This document shows, piece after piece, positions 45,892 through 57,725 of a stretch of 64,000 bases of DNA. The notes beneath the pieces are model-generated. The model saw nothing but the letters and a program-made list of their open reading frames with translations, searched no databases and was not told where the DNA came from. A program made the position numbers and the translations under genes. How positions within the stretch are numbered: position 1 is the first letter of the stretch; every line of letters begins with the position of its first letter. The DNA comes from Litsea cubeba (taxonomy: Eukaryota; Streptophyta; Magnoliopsida; Laurales; Lauraceae): NCBI GenBank assembly GCA_012931725.1, contig CM022953.1, positions 28,066,030-28,130,029 of the forward strand, given 5' to 3'.

Positions 45892-46800
45892 TAGACGATG
45901 TATGGATTATATTTTTATTCTATAGGTGGGGCCCAGACAGGTTATTCTCCTTTATAAACTTATTATAATAATAATAATAATGAATAGATTTTATTATTAT
46001 TATATAGGTGGGACCCACACAAGTTCTTTTCCTTTATAATCTTACTATTATAATAATAATAATGTATAGATTATATTATTATTATATAGGTGGGCCCACA
46101 CAAGTTCTTCTCCTTTAAAATCTTATTATTCTAATCATAATAATGTATATATTATATTATTATTATATAGGTGGGGCCCACACAAGCTCCTCTCCTTTAT
46201 AATCTAGATTATATTATTATTATATAGGTGGCGCCCACACAAGTTCTTCTCCTTTATAATCTTATAATAATAATAATAATAATGTGGAAATTATATTATT
46301 ATTATTTAGGTGGGGCCTACACAAGTTCTTCTCTTTTATAATCTTAATGTTATAATAACAATAATATTGTATAAATTATATTATTATTATATAGGTGGAG
46401 ACCAAACAAGCTCCTCTCTTTTATAATCTTACTATAATAATAATAATAGAAATAATAATAATAATAATAATAATGTATAGATTATATTATTATTATACAG
46501 GTGGGGCCCATACAAGTTATTCTCTTTTATAATCTTATTATTATAATAATATTAATAATACATAGATTATAGTATTATTATATAGGTGGGGCCCACACAA
46601 GATCTTCTCCTTTGTATTCTTATAATAATAGTAATATTATTATTATCGTATAGATTAAATTATGATTATATCGGTGGGGCCCACATAAGTAATTCTTCTT
46701 TATAATCTTATTATTATAATAATAATAATGTATAGATTATATTATTATATAGGTGGGGCCAACACAAGTTCTTCTCTTTTATAATTGTGGTAGATGTCAA

Positions 46801-47218
46801 ACAAGGGTATTTTGGTCTCAACGAAAAGTAGAAAGGAATGGAAAGGCCATTCCTTCCCATCCCCAATGGAATGGCCATTTCTCTACATAAGGGAATGGGA
46901 TTCCGGAGGTAATGGTCACTCCGCCAATTTCTTGCGAACCAAAAGCTGTCATGACCATTCCATTGGATTGACTATTCCATTCCGACCTTCACTACAGCGA
47001 ACCAAATGCAGCGTTTGGTTCGATGGAATGGTTGTTGGTGGGAAGGGAATGGTGACCGGAATGAGTTTGGAATGGAATGACGCAGGAATAGTCATCACCA
47101 TTCTAGCGTTAGGTACGCTGGAGAAACCAACCCACTCATTCTTGTTCCTGCATTTGGCACGCGGGAATAATGCCCGGAATGGAATAAATTTAAATAAGTC
47201 TGACAAAAATACCCTTGT
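46801..47218 (+). repeat. Foldback unit N11 (type A)
   Basis: acaagggtattttggtc at the left, gacaaaaatacccttgt at the right, with a central 'aaatgcagcgtttggttcg'. Confidence 0.8.
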
Positions 47219-47633
47219 TAGATGATGAATGGATTATATTATTATTCTATAGGTGGGGCCCACACAAGTTCTTCTCCTTTATAATCTTATTATAATAATA
47301 ATAATATTTTTTAGATTTTATTATTATTATATAGGTGGGACCTACACAAGTTCTTCTCCTTTAGAATCTTATTATTATAATAAAAATAATAATGTATATA
47401 TTTTATTACTATTATATAGGGGGGCCCACACAAGTTATTCTCCATTTTAATCTTATTATTATAATAATAATAGTAATTTATAGATTATATTATTATTCTA
47501 TAAGTGGGGCCCACACAAGTTCTGTTCCTTTATAATCTTATTATAATAATAATAATAATGTATAGATTATATTATTATTATATAGGAGGGGCCCACACAA
47601 GTTCTTCCATTTTATGTTAGTGGTAGATGTGAA

Positions 47634-48068
47634 ATAATGGTATTTTGGTCTCAACGAAATGTAGGAAGGAATGGAATGGCCATTCCTTCCCATCCCCAAT
47701 GGAATGGCCATTTCTCAGCACAAGGGAATGGGATTCCGGAGGTAATGGTTATTTCGTCATTTTTTACCAACCAAACGCTGTAATGACCATTCTGTTGGAT
47801 TGACTATTCCATTTCGACCTTCATTACAGTGAACCAAACGCAGCGTTTGGTTCGATGGAGTGGTTGTTGGCGGGAATGGAATGGAGACCAGAATGATTTT
47901 GGAATGGGATGAGGTAGGAATAGTCATTACCATTCCAGCGTTTTGAATGCTAGAGAAAGCAACCCACTGATTCTTGTTGCTGCGTTTGGTACGCAGGAAT
48001 GATGCCCGGAATGGAATAAATTTTACATAAGTCTGACCAAAATACCCGTCTGACCAAAATACCCTTGT
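47634..48068 (+). repeat. Foldback unit N12 (type A)
   Basis: The left end is mutated (ataatggtattttggtc). The right end is duplicated: 'gtctgaccaaaataccc' occurs twice in a row (about 48030-48066). Confidence 0.8.
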
Positions 48069-48827
48069 TAGATGATGTATAGATTATTTTATTATTCTAT
48101 AGGTGGGGCCCACAGAAGTTCTTCTGTGGGATAATCTTGTAATAATGATAATAATAATGTATAGATTTTTTTATTATTATATAGATGGGACCCACACAAG
48201 TTCTTCTCCTTTATAATCTTATTACTATAATAATAATAATAATGTGTAGATTATATTATTATTATATAGGTGGGCCCACACATGATATTCTCCATTATAA
48301 TCTTATTATTATAATAATAATAATAGTAATTTATAGATTATATTATTATTTTATAGGTGGGGCCCACACAAGTTATTCTCTTTTATAATCTTATTATAAT
48401 AATAATAATAATAATAATGTATAGATTATATTATTATTTTATAGGTGGGGCCCACACAAGTTCTTCTCTTTTATAATCTTACTATAATAATAATAATAAT
48501 AATGTATAGATTTTATTATTATATAGGTGGGGCCCACACAAGTTGTTCTCTTTTATGATTTTATAATAATAATAATAATGTATAGATTAGATTATTATTA
48601 TATAGGTGGGGCACACACAAGTTCTTCTTCTTTATAATCTTATTATAATGATAATAATAATGTATAGATTATACTATTATATATAGGTGGGGCCCATTCA
48701 AATTCTTCTCGTTATAATCTCAGTATAATTATAATAATGATGATGATGATGATGTATAGATTATATTATTGTTATATAGGTGGAGCCCACACAAGTTCTT
48801 CCCTTTTATAATAGTGGTAGATGTGGA

Positions 48828-49043
48828 ACAAGGGTATTTTGGTCTCAACGAAAAGTAGAACGGAATGGAATGGCCATTCCTTCCCATCCCCAATGGAATG
48901 ACCATTCCTCTGCATAAGGGAATGGGATTCCGTAGGTAATGGTCATTCCGCCAATTTTTTGCGAACCAAACGTTGTAATGACCATTCCGTTGGAACGACC
49001 ATTCCGTTCCGTCCTTCATTACAGCGAACCAAACGCTACCTTA
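48828..49043 (+). repeat. Foldback unit N13 (left half, array edge)
   Basis: Starts acaagggtattttggtc and ends at the central 'aaacgctac', where the array meets the eIF3B-containing DNA. Confidence 0.8.
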
Positions 49044-49179
49044 GTTTCAACCATAATTCAGAAACTCTACTCATAAGTAACCCTTGGAACAGGTTAACTC
49101 AATCGCTTTTCAAGTGATTTAAGCCTAATTTTGGTAATTAATAATTATTTAAAATTACATGAACCAGAATGTCTTGCAG
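49044..49179 (+). other. Intron-like DNA upstream of the eIF3B exon
   Basis: AT-rich, unique-looking, ending in a splice-acceptor-like 'gaatgtcttgcag' at 49179. Confidence 0.5.
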
Positions 49180-49515
49180 GGTTACACTTGCTGGGTTGAA
49201 GGGTTTTAATGGGCAGTTAGAGTTTTACAATGTTGATGTGCCGGAGACAATAGCAACTGGTGAACATTTTATGGCAACTGACATTGAATGGAATCCTACT
49301 GGAAGGTATAGCTCCAATGCTTAGCACTGGTACTTTTTGGTATGCATGTTTTGTAAGGGTTAGTTTAGTTCTTGTAAAGTTGGATTCTCACTGTTTCTAC
49401 TTAGCGATAGGTTTCAACCTCTGTTACTTCAGGTCATGAGATGGAAAATGCATTCAACATATGGTATTTCAATGGCAAGCTGCTCTATAGGATTCCCAGA
49501 GATCATTTCTATCAG
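49180..49515 (+). pseudogene. Two exons of eukaryotic translation initiation factor 3 subunit B (fragment)
   Basis: Exon 1 (49180-49305) encodes VTLAGLKGFNGQLEFYNVD, then TGEHFMATDIEWNPTG and the first two bases of an Arg codon. Exon 2 (49411-49515) encodes TSVTSGHEMENAFNIW, then YFNGKLLYRIPRDHFYQ. This is the WD/beta-propeller segment of plant eIF3B, the scaffold subunit of the eIF3 complex. Acceptor (tcttgcag), donor (ag/gtatag) and second donor (cag/gtatat) are plausible, and the final boundary matches the known protein order. The junction into exon 2 is one base out of frame as read, and substitutions at usually invariant positions suggest a relic. No neighbouring exons are visible, so this is a fragment or part of a gene whose introns hold the arrays. 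Confidence 0.82.
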
Positions 49516-50143
49516 GTATATTTAACCGACCCCTCTTATGTAAAGAAGTCATATGGTTTGAAGTTGTCATTTCTAAAAGTCAAGCCCATGGATTTGTGAT
49601 CCACTGCTGAAATGACCATGGATGCGTCGGGGGGGGGGGGGGGGTGTTGTTATGAATACCTTAATACAAGAGTTTACAGAAGGCTTAAAGATAGATCTAG
49701 GAAAGCTCTAGCAGTTCCTGAAATTTAAGCTATTTGTATGTCAAAAATCCAATAATGAGTATAATGATTGTAAAATTGGAGTGCCAAAGGTTGAAATAAT
49801 TGAAGGCTAGTCCCAGATAGGGGTTTGGGGCAGCTATGCATAGGGTGACATCATATGCAAGTTAGGTTGATCAGTGGAATTTTGAAGGTAAGCTATCAGC
49901 CCAACTTTTCTAGTTACTAATAAAGCTAGAGTTGCCAACTCATGACTATTTAGTCTCTTACTTAAAAGGGACAACTCAAATCTTGATTTCTTAGGCTGGG
50001 TTCAGACTTCGGACTAAGTTGATGGGTTGAATATCAAGTACAGTTTCATCCCAAGCCAAATCAATTTATTAATTTGGTTGGAAATGTATCTCCAGTAAAA
50101 CGTAAATTACTAGGTTGGGTCCTAATTAGTTGGTGGATTTGCT
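49516..50143 (+). other. Unique-looking DNA downstream of the eIF3B exons
   Basis: Begins with a donor-like gtatat. No further eIF3B exon or other gene is recognisable. It contains a 16-base G run (49629-49644). It ends where the first ~168-bp satellite monomer starts. Confidence 0.4.
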
Positions 50144-53100
50144 TAGGACTCCCGGTTAGAGAATTACGAGCGAAACATAGGATTTTCCAACACTTAGGCT
50201 CGAAAATGGCCCGCCGGGGGACCGAAATGGGAAATGGCCCCCTGAAAAATCTAAAACTGGCACGAGCACTTCGCTTGAGGGAATAGTCACTTGTAGGAAC
50301 TGACGTACACAAATGGATCTCCCGGTTGGAGAATTACGAGCGAAAACATAGGATTTCCGAACACTTAGGCTCGAAAACGACCCGCCGGGGTCCGAAAAGG
50401 GAAACGGCCCTCGAAAAAATTGGAAACTAGCATAAGCACTTCGCTCGAGTCTAGAGTAACTTGTAGGAACTGACGGTTCGCAAATAGGACTCCCGGTTAG
50501 AGAATTACGAGAAAAACATAGGATTTTCCAACACTTAGGCTCCAACACGGCCCGCTGGGGGTTGTAACGGGAAACGGCCACTGGGAAAATCGGAAACCGG
50601 CACGATCATTTCACTGGAGGATAGAGTAACTTGTAGGAACTGACGGTTCGCAAATAGGACTCCCGGTTAGAGAATTAATAGCAAAACATAGGATTTTCCA
50701 ACACTAAGGCTCCAAAACGGCCCGCCGGGGGTCCGAAACGGGAAACGGCCGCCGAAAAAATCAGACACCAGCACGAGCACTTCGCTCGAGGGTAGACTAA
50801 CTTGTAGTAACTAACGGTTCGCAAATAGGACTCCCGGTTAGAGAATTACGAGCGAAACATAGGTTTTTCCAACACTTGAACTCCAAAATGGCCCGCCGGG
50901 GGTCCGGAATAGGAAATGGCCGCTGGAAAAATTGAAAACCTGCACAAGCACTTTCCTGGAGGATAGAGTAACTTGTAGGAACTGGCGGTTCGCAAATAGG
51001 AGTCCCGGTTAGAGAATTACAAGCAAAACATAGGATTTAGGATCCAAAATGGCCCGCCGGGTGTCCGGAACGGGAAACGGCCGCCGAAAAAATCAGAAAC
51101 TGGCACGAGCACTTCGCTCGAGGGTTGAGTAACCTGTAGGAACTGACGGTTCGCAAATAGCACTCCCGGTTAAAAAATTACGAGCGAAACATAGGATTTT
51201 CCAACACTTAGGCTCCAAAACGACCCACCGGGGGTACGTAACGGGAAACAACCGCCGAAAATATCTAAAATCGGCACAAGCACTTCACTGGAGGATAGAG
51301 TAACGTGTAGGAACTGACGGTTCGAAAATAGGACTCCCAGTTAGAGAATTACGAGCAAAACGTAGGATTTTCCAACACTTAAGATCCAAAACGGCCCGCC
51401 GGGTGTCCGGAATGGGAAATGGCTGCTGGAAATATCAGAGACCTGCACGAGCGCTTCGCTCGAGGGATAGTAACTTATAGGAATTGACGGTTCGCAAATA
51501 GGACTCCCAGTTAAAGAATTACGAGCGAAAAATAAGATTTTCCAACACTTGGGCTCCAAAATGGTCCGCCGAGTGTCCGGAATGGGAAACGGCCACCGAG
51601 AAAATAAAAAATCGGCACAACCACTTCCCTCGAGGGTAAAGTAAATTGTTGGAACAGACGGTTCGCAAATAGGATGAGAATTACGAGCAAAACATAGGGT
51701 TTCCAAACACTTAGGCTCCAAAAGGAACCACCGGGGCTCAGGAACGGGAAACGACCTCCAGAAAAATCAAATATCGGCACGAGCACTTCACTCGAGGGTA
51801 GAGTAACTTGTAGGAACTGACAATTCACAAATAGGACTCCCGATTAGAGAATCACGAGCGAAACAAAGGATTCCCCATCACTTAGGCTGCAAAACGGCCC
51901 GCCGGGTGTCAGGAACCGGAAACAGCCACCGGAAAAATCGAAAACCGGCACGAGCACTTCGTTCGAGGGTAAAATAATTTGTAGGAACTGACGGTTTGCA
52001 AATAGGACTCTCGGTTAGAGAATTACGAGCAAAACATAGGATTTTCCAACACTTAGGCTCCAAAACGACCCGCCAGGGGTCCAGGATGTGAAACGGCCGC
52101 CGAAAAATCAGAAACCGGCACTAGCGCATCACTCGAGGGTAAAGTAACTTATAGGAATAGTCGGTTCATAAATAGGACGAGAATCACTAGCAAAACATAG
52201 GATTTCCCAACGCTTATGCTCCAAAACGGCCAGCCGGCGGTCAGGAACGGGAAACGTCCCCCAGAAAAATAAAAAATCGGCACGAGCACTTCACTCGAGG
52301 GTAGAGTAACTTGTAGGAACTGACATATCTTAAATAAGACTCCCGATTAGAGAATAAAGACGAAACATAGGATTTCTCAACACTTAGGCTCCAAAACGGC
52401 CCGCCGGGGGTTAGGAACGGGAAACAGCCCCCAGAAAAATTGAAAATCGGCACGAGCACTTCACTCGAGGGTAGAGTAACTTGTAGGAATGGACAGTTTG
52501 CAAATAGGACTCCCGATTAGAGTATTACGAGCGAAACATAGGATTTCCCAACACTTAGGCTACAAAACGGCCCGCCGGGGGTGAGGAACAAAAAACGGCC
52601 CCCGAAAATAATCGAAAATCGGCACGGGCACTTCGCTCGAGGGTAAAGTAATTTGTAGGATCAGACGGTTCGCAAATAGGACTCCCGATTAGAGAATTAC
52701 GAGCGAAACATAGCATTTTCCAACACTTGAGATCCAAAACGGCCCGCCGGGGGTCCGGAATGGGTAACGGTCGCCGGAAAAATCGGACACCAGCACGAGC
52801 ACTTCGCTCGAGGGTAGAGCAACTTGTAAGAACTGATGGTTCACAAATAGGACTCTTGGTTAGAGAATTAGGAGCGAAAACATAGGATTTTCCAACACTC
52901 AGGCTCCAAAATGGCCCCCGAGTGTCCGGAACGGGAAACGGCCGCTAGAAAAATCGAAAATCGGCACGAGCGCTTCACTCGAGGGTAAAGTAACTTGTAT
53001 GAACAGACGGTTTGCAAATAAGATGAGAATTACGAGCGAAACATAGGATTTTCCAACACTAAGGCTGCAAAACGGCCCGCCGGGGGTCCGGAAAGGAAAC

Positions 53101-55525
53101 CGGCCGCCGAAAAAATCGAACACCGACACGACCACTTCGCTCGAGGGTAGAGTAACTTGTAGGAACTAATGGTTCGCAAATAGGACTCCCGGTTAGAGAA
53201 TTATGAGCGAAACATAGGATTTTCTAACACTTCGGCTTCAAAACGGCTCGCCGGGGGTCCGGAACGTGAAATGGTTGTCGGAAAAATTAGAAACCGGCAC
53301 GAGCACTTCGCTCGAGGGTAGAGTAATTTGTAGGAACTGACGGTTCGCAAATAGGACTCCCGGTTAGAGAATTACGACCAAAACATAGGATTTTCTAACA
53401 CTTAGGCTCCAAAATGGCCCGCCGGGGGTATGTAACGGGAAACGGCCGTTATAAAAAGCGGAAACCATCACGAGCACTTCACTGGAGGATAAAGTAACGT
53501 GTAGGAACTGACGGTTCTCAAATAGGACTCCCGGTTGAAGAATTACGAGTGAAACATAGGAATTTCCAACACTTATTCCATAACGGTAAATGGCCATCGG
53601 AAAACTAAAAAAACGGCACGAACACTTCACTGGGGGACAGAGTAACTTGTAGGAACTGATGGTTCACAAATAGGGCTCCCGATTAGAGAATTACGAGCGA
53701 AACATAGGATTTTCCAACACTTGGGCTCCAAAACGAAGTGCCGTTGGTATGTAACGGGAAATGGCCACCAGAAAAATCGGAAACTGTTACGAGCACTTCT
53801 ATGGAGGATTGAGTAACGTGTAGGAGCTGACGGTTCACAAATAGGACTCCCGATTCAAGAATTACGAGCGAATCATAGGATTTTCCAATACTTATGTTCC
53901 AAAATGGACCGCCGGGGGTCCGAAATGAGAAATGGCCACCGGAAAAATAAAAAAACTTGCACGAGCACTTCATCGAGGATAAAGTAACCTGCCGGAACTG
54001 ATGGCTCGCAAATAGGACTCCCGGTCAGAGAATTACGAGTAAAACATAGGATATTCCAACACTTAGGATCCAAAACGGCCCGCCGAGTGTCAGGAATGTG
54101 AAACGGCCACTGGAAAGATCGAAAACCGGCACGGGCACTTCGCTCGAGAGTAGAGTAACTTGTAGGAACTGACGGTTCGCGAATAGGACTCCGGTTAGAG
54201 AATTACGAGCAAAAACATAAGATTTTCCAACATTTGGGCTCCAAAAGAGCGCGCTGAGTGTCCGGTATGGGAAACAGCCGGTGGAAAAATAAAAAATCAG
54301 CACAAGCACTTCACTCGAGGATAAAGTAACTTGTAGGAACAGACAGTTCGCAAATAGGACGAGAATTACGAGCAAAACATATGATTTCCGAACACTTAGG
54401 CTCCAGAACGGCCCGCGGGCGGTCAGGAACGGGAAATGGCCCCCGGAAAAATTGAAAATCGGCACGGGCACTTCACTCGAGGGTAGAGTAACTTGTAGGA
54501 ACTGATGGTTAGCAAATAGGACTCCATACGAGCGAGACATAGGATTTCCAAACACTTAGGCTCCAAAACGGCCCGCCGGGGGTCAGGAACCGGAAACGGC
54601 CCCTGGAAAAATTGAAACCGGCACAAGCACTTCGATCGAGAGTAGAGTCATTTATAGGAACTGACGGTTCGCAAATAGGACTCCCGGTTAGATAATTACG
54701 AGTGAAACATAGGGTTTTCCAACACTTAGGGTCCAAAACGGACGGCTAGGGTCCATAACGGGAAATGGCCGCCGGAAAAATCGGAAACCGGCACGAGCAC
54801 TTCACTAGAGGATAGAGTAACGTGGAGGAACTGACTGTTCGCAAGTAGGACTCCCAGTGAGAGAATTACGAGCGAAACATAGGATTTTCCAATACTATGG
54901 CTCCAAAACGGCCCGCCGAGGGTCCGGAATGAGAAATGGCCGATGAAAAAAGCAGACACCGGCACGAGCACTTCGTTCGAGGGTAGAGTAACTTGTAGGA
55001 ACCGGCGGTTCGCAAATAGGACTCCCGGTTAGAGAATTATGAATGAAAACATAGGAGTTCCCAACACTTAGTCTCCAAAACGGTCCTCCGAGTGTCCGGA
55101 ACGGGAAACGGCCGCTAGAAAAATCGAAAATCGGCATGAGCGCTTCATTCGAGGGTAAAGTAACTTGTAGGAATAGACAGTTTACAAATAAGACGAGAAT
55201 TACAAGCAAAACATAGGATTTCCCAACACTTATGCACCAAAACGGCCCGCTGGGGGTCCGGAATGGGAAATGGCCCCCGAAAAAATCGAAAATTGGCACG
55301 AGCAGTTGACTCGAGGGTAGAGTAACTTGTAGGAACTGACAGTTCACAAATAGGACTCCCGATTAGAGAATTACGAGCGAAAAATAGGATTTCCCAACAC
55401 TTAGGCTCCAAAACGGCCCGCCGGAGGTCCGGAACGGGAAACGGATGCCGAAAAAATCGGACACCGGCACGAGCACTTCGCTCGAGGGTAGAGCAACTTG
55501 TAGGAACTGACTGTTTGCAAATAGG
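50144..55525. repeat. ~168-bp satellite array, left part (about 32 monomers)
   Basis: Monomers begin 'aggactcccggttagagaat' and recur every 160-171 bp (50487, 50657, 50828 and onward). They contain 'aacataggattttccaacac', 'ggctccaaaacggcccgccg', 'acgggaaacggccgccggaa' and a perfect hairpin cgagc-acttc-gctcg before 'agggtagagtaacttgtagg'. Divergence between monomers is substantial. A variant lacking 'ctcccggttag' recurs (51671, 52174, 53020, 54356, 55190). Minus-strand open frames across the array arise because the period is close to 56 codons; they are not genes. The array resumes at 63192. Confidence 0.93.
55521..55525. other. Target-site duplication of E-minus (left copy)
   Basis: atagg, matching 63192-63196. 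Both come from the satellite word caaataggactc. Confidence 0.75.
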
Positions 55526-57250
55526 TGAAAGTCCGAGGGATCCTAACCCTAGAGGGGGGTGAATAGGGTGATCTACAAATCGTGACCAACTATGACCGAT
55601 TTTAATTAAATCAAACTAGTCACATGTGATGATTAACAAATAAAATGTGGAAGCTAAACAAATACGATCACAACAATACAATCACCACAACACAAGATTT
55701 ATAGTGGTTCGGCCTCAATGCCTACATCCACTACCGGCTTGTGAATCAACACCCTACCAGATTTCTACTATTTATGTTTTCCAAAAGGCTAAGCAATAAC
55801 CTTACAATGTTGTTTTTCAAGGCTTAACAAGAACCTATACAATATGCTTTTCAAAGGCTTTGCAAGAACCTTTACAATAAAAGATTTCTCTCAAAGAAAG
55901 TGTCTTCACAAAACACTCTAAGAGATTACAATTTAAGCTCAATTTAATTGCCTCTTAAATAGGCGAATATGAAAGTGTAAAACTAACTCACACAACACTC
56001 TAAGTAATGCAAAGATGAATGCTCATGAAGTGTGTGTGTGAATACTTCAATCAAGTTGAAAATGAAAGCTCAATCAATTTATGCTAAAAGAATTTAAAAG
56101 TTTAATGCACATAAAAAGATATTATTGAAGTAATATGCAAATCACATATACCAAATACAAACTTGTAGAAGATATGAAAATCAAGGGTTCACAAGTTGTA
56201 TGAAATTAATTTAGTCTAAACATGTGATGCATGTGCAATGTTGTTTTCATAACCAAACTAATTCAACAAAGGTTTAAATGAATGAAAACAACAAGGAAAG
56301 ATTTAAAACAAGTTCATGAATCATGACATAAAAGAAATTAAAGATTTTGGCAATGCATGATTAACAAAGTTTATAAAACAAACTTGTTTTCAAATCAAGG
56401 TGAAGAATCCTATGACTTAAACCAAAGATTAAGGAAGTAGCTAGAGGATTCAACACATCATAGTTTATATGCTAAAATCATTTACCAATAGTTTAACAAA
56501 GCATAAAACAATGATTAAGAAAAGCAAAGGCTTACTTGGTGATTTAACTTCATTAATCCAAGCTTTAGCACTTGCTAATGATCCCTTGATCTCTCTTGGT
56601 TCATCCCCTTTCCTTTGTCTCTAAACTCCTCAAAGTTGGCTTGAAAAATGCTAAAAGTTCCACACTTTTTCTCATGGGATGAACTCATATTTATACTCAA
56701 AAAGTGAGTATCAGCGTGTCTTCGGTCGAGCCCATAGACAGCTCGATCGACCTGCCCTTCAACAGGAAAAAATATGACCGTTTGAAAAAATCTGTAACGG
56801 TCACATTTTGGTCAAACTGTAGTATCTTCGGTCGACCTACCATTGGCTCGGTCGACCTACTACACGGCAGGTCAACCGGGACCAAAAATTCCCATTTTTG
56901 CATATTTTCAAAGATTTTCTTGTGGGGATTTTTTGGGCCATTAAATCAAGCATAGAAACATGATTTTAAATCATTTTAAGAGGTTTAAAAACATGAAATA
57001 TAAAAAGCCTAAAATGATTAGAAAGTTTTAAAACCATAGGCTTGCTTGATATATAAAAATTCTTCTTCAAATTAAATGCATCCAAGGTTTAAAATCAAGA
57101 CATGCATGAAACATAAGATTTGAAAGATTTAAAACCATGCAAATGAAAAACAAGATTTCAAGTATTTCAAAATTGATGCATGTGTGAGAATTCAAATGAT
57201 GCTAAAATGATAATGCATCCATCAAATTGCAATATACAAAACTCCTAACA
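55526..57250 (-). repeat. 3' LTR of E-minus
   Basis: 1725 bp, plus-strand bounds tgaaagtccgaggg and actcctaaca. Minus-strand TATA (tataaatatg) near 56688-56697, with GTCGAC-type palindromes at about 56725-56875. Confidence 0.9.
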
Positions 57251-57725
57251 ATCTCCCCCTTTACAATTTGATGGTAAACCTTACTCACACTAAATCTTCA
57301 ATCATAGTCTTCAGCTCCTCCCGAGCTGGACAAGGCTTGAAATCTTCTTGGATGCTCGTTTGACTTGATTTGGGCTCTAGCTCTTTTTCTTCATTCTCCT
57401 TGATGCTTGGAGCTTGATCATCTTCAAGCTTTCTTTTCATCTTTCTCTCTTTGGCCATGGAGCTTGATCATCTTCAAGCTTTCTTTTCATCTTTCTCTCT
57501 TTGGCCCTTGATCATTTTCAAGCTTTCTTTTCATCTTTCTCTTTGGCCAAGCATCTTCTTTAGCTCCCAAGCTCTTTCTTCTATCATCTTCTCCCCCTTT
57601 GACCATGCACTCTCCTTTTGGCAAGATGTTCATTCTCTCCCCCTTCGGGTAGCTTGAACACTTTCTCCCCCTTTGCCATTAAGCTTGAGAACTTTCTCCC
57701 CCTTTGCCATTAAATTGTAAAGGTA
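57251..57725 (-). repeat. Polypurine tract and purine-rich repeats upstream of the 3' LTR
   Basis: On the minus strand 57251-57263 reads taaagggggagat directly before the LTR. On the plus strand a ~50-bp unit (agcttgatcatcttcaagct, ttcttttcatctttctctc) is repeated about three times (57411-57548). 'ctttctccccctttgccatt' then occurs twice (57660-57715). The multiple purine tracts on the sense strand could serve as extra plus-strand primers. Confidence 0.75.

Larger units (their letters stand above)
42694..49043. repeat. Compound foldback/AT-repeat array, segment 4
   Basis: Longest uninterrupted part of the array: right half of N7, then units N8-N13 separated by AT-rich ~80-bp repeats. The array ends inside N13, where 'cgaaccaaacgctac' passes directly into unique DNA at 49044. 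No gene is visible. Confidence 0.9.

Noticed and set aside
40537..49019. Recurring ~80-96-residue minus-strand frames (NHYLRNPIPLCRGM-type peptides)
   Set aside because: Shadows of the foldback units N1-N13. Every copy is terminated differently and the sequence is palindromic, GGAATGG-rich DNA.
50061..55347. Many minus-strand frames with recurring Phe/Leu/Ser-rich peptides across 50-55 kb
   Set aside because: They recur with the ~168-bp satellite (56 codons) and break wherever a monomer has an indel. This is a repeat by-product, not a gene family.
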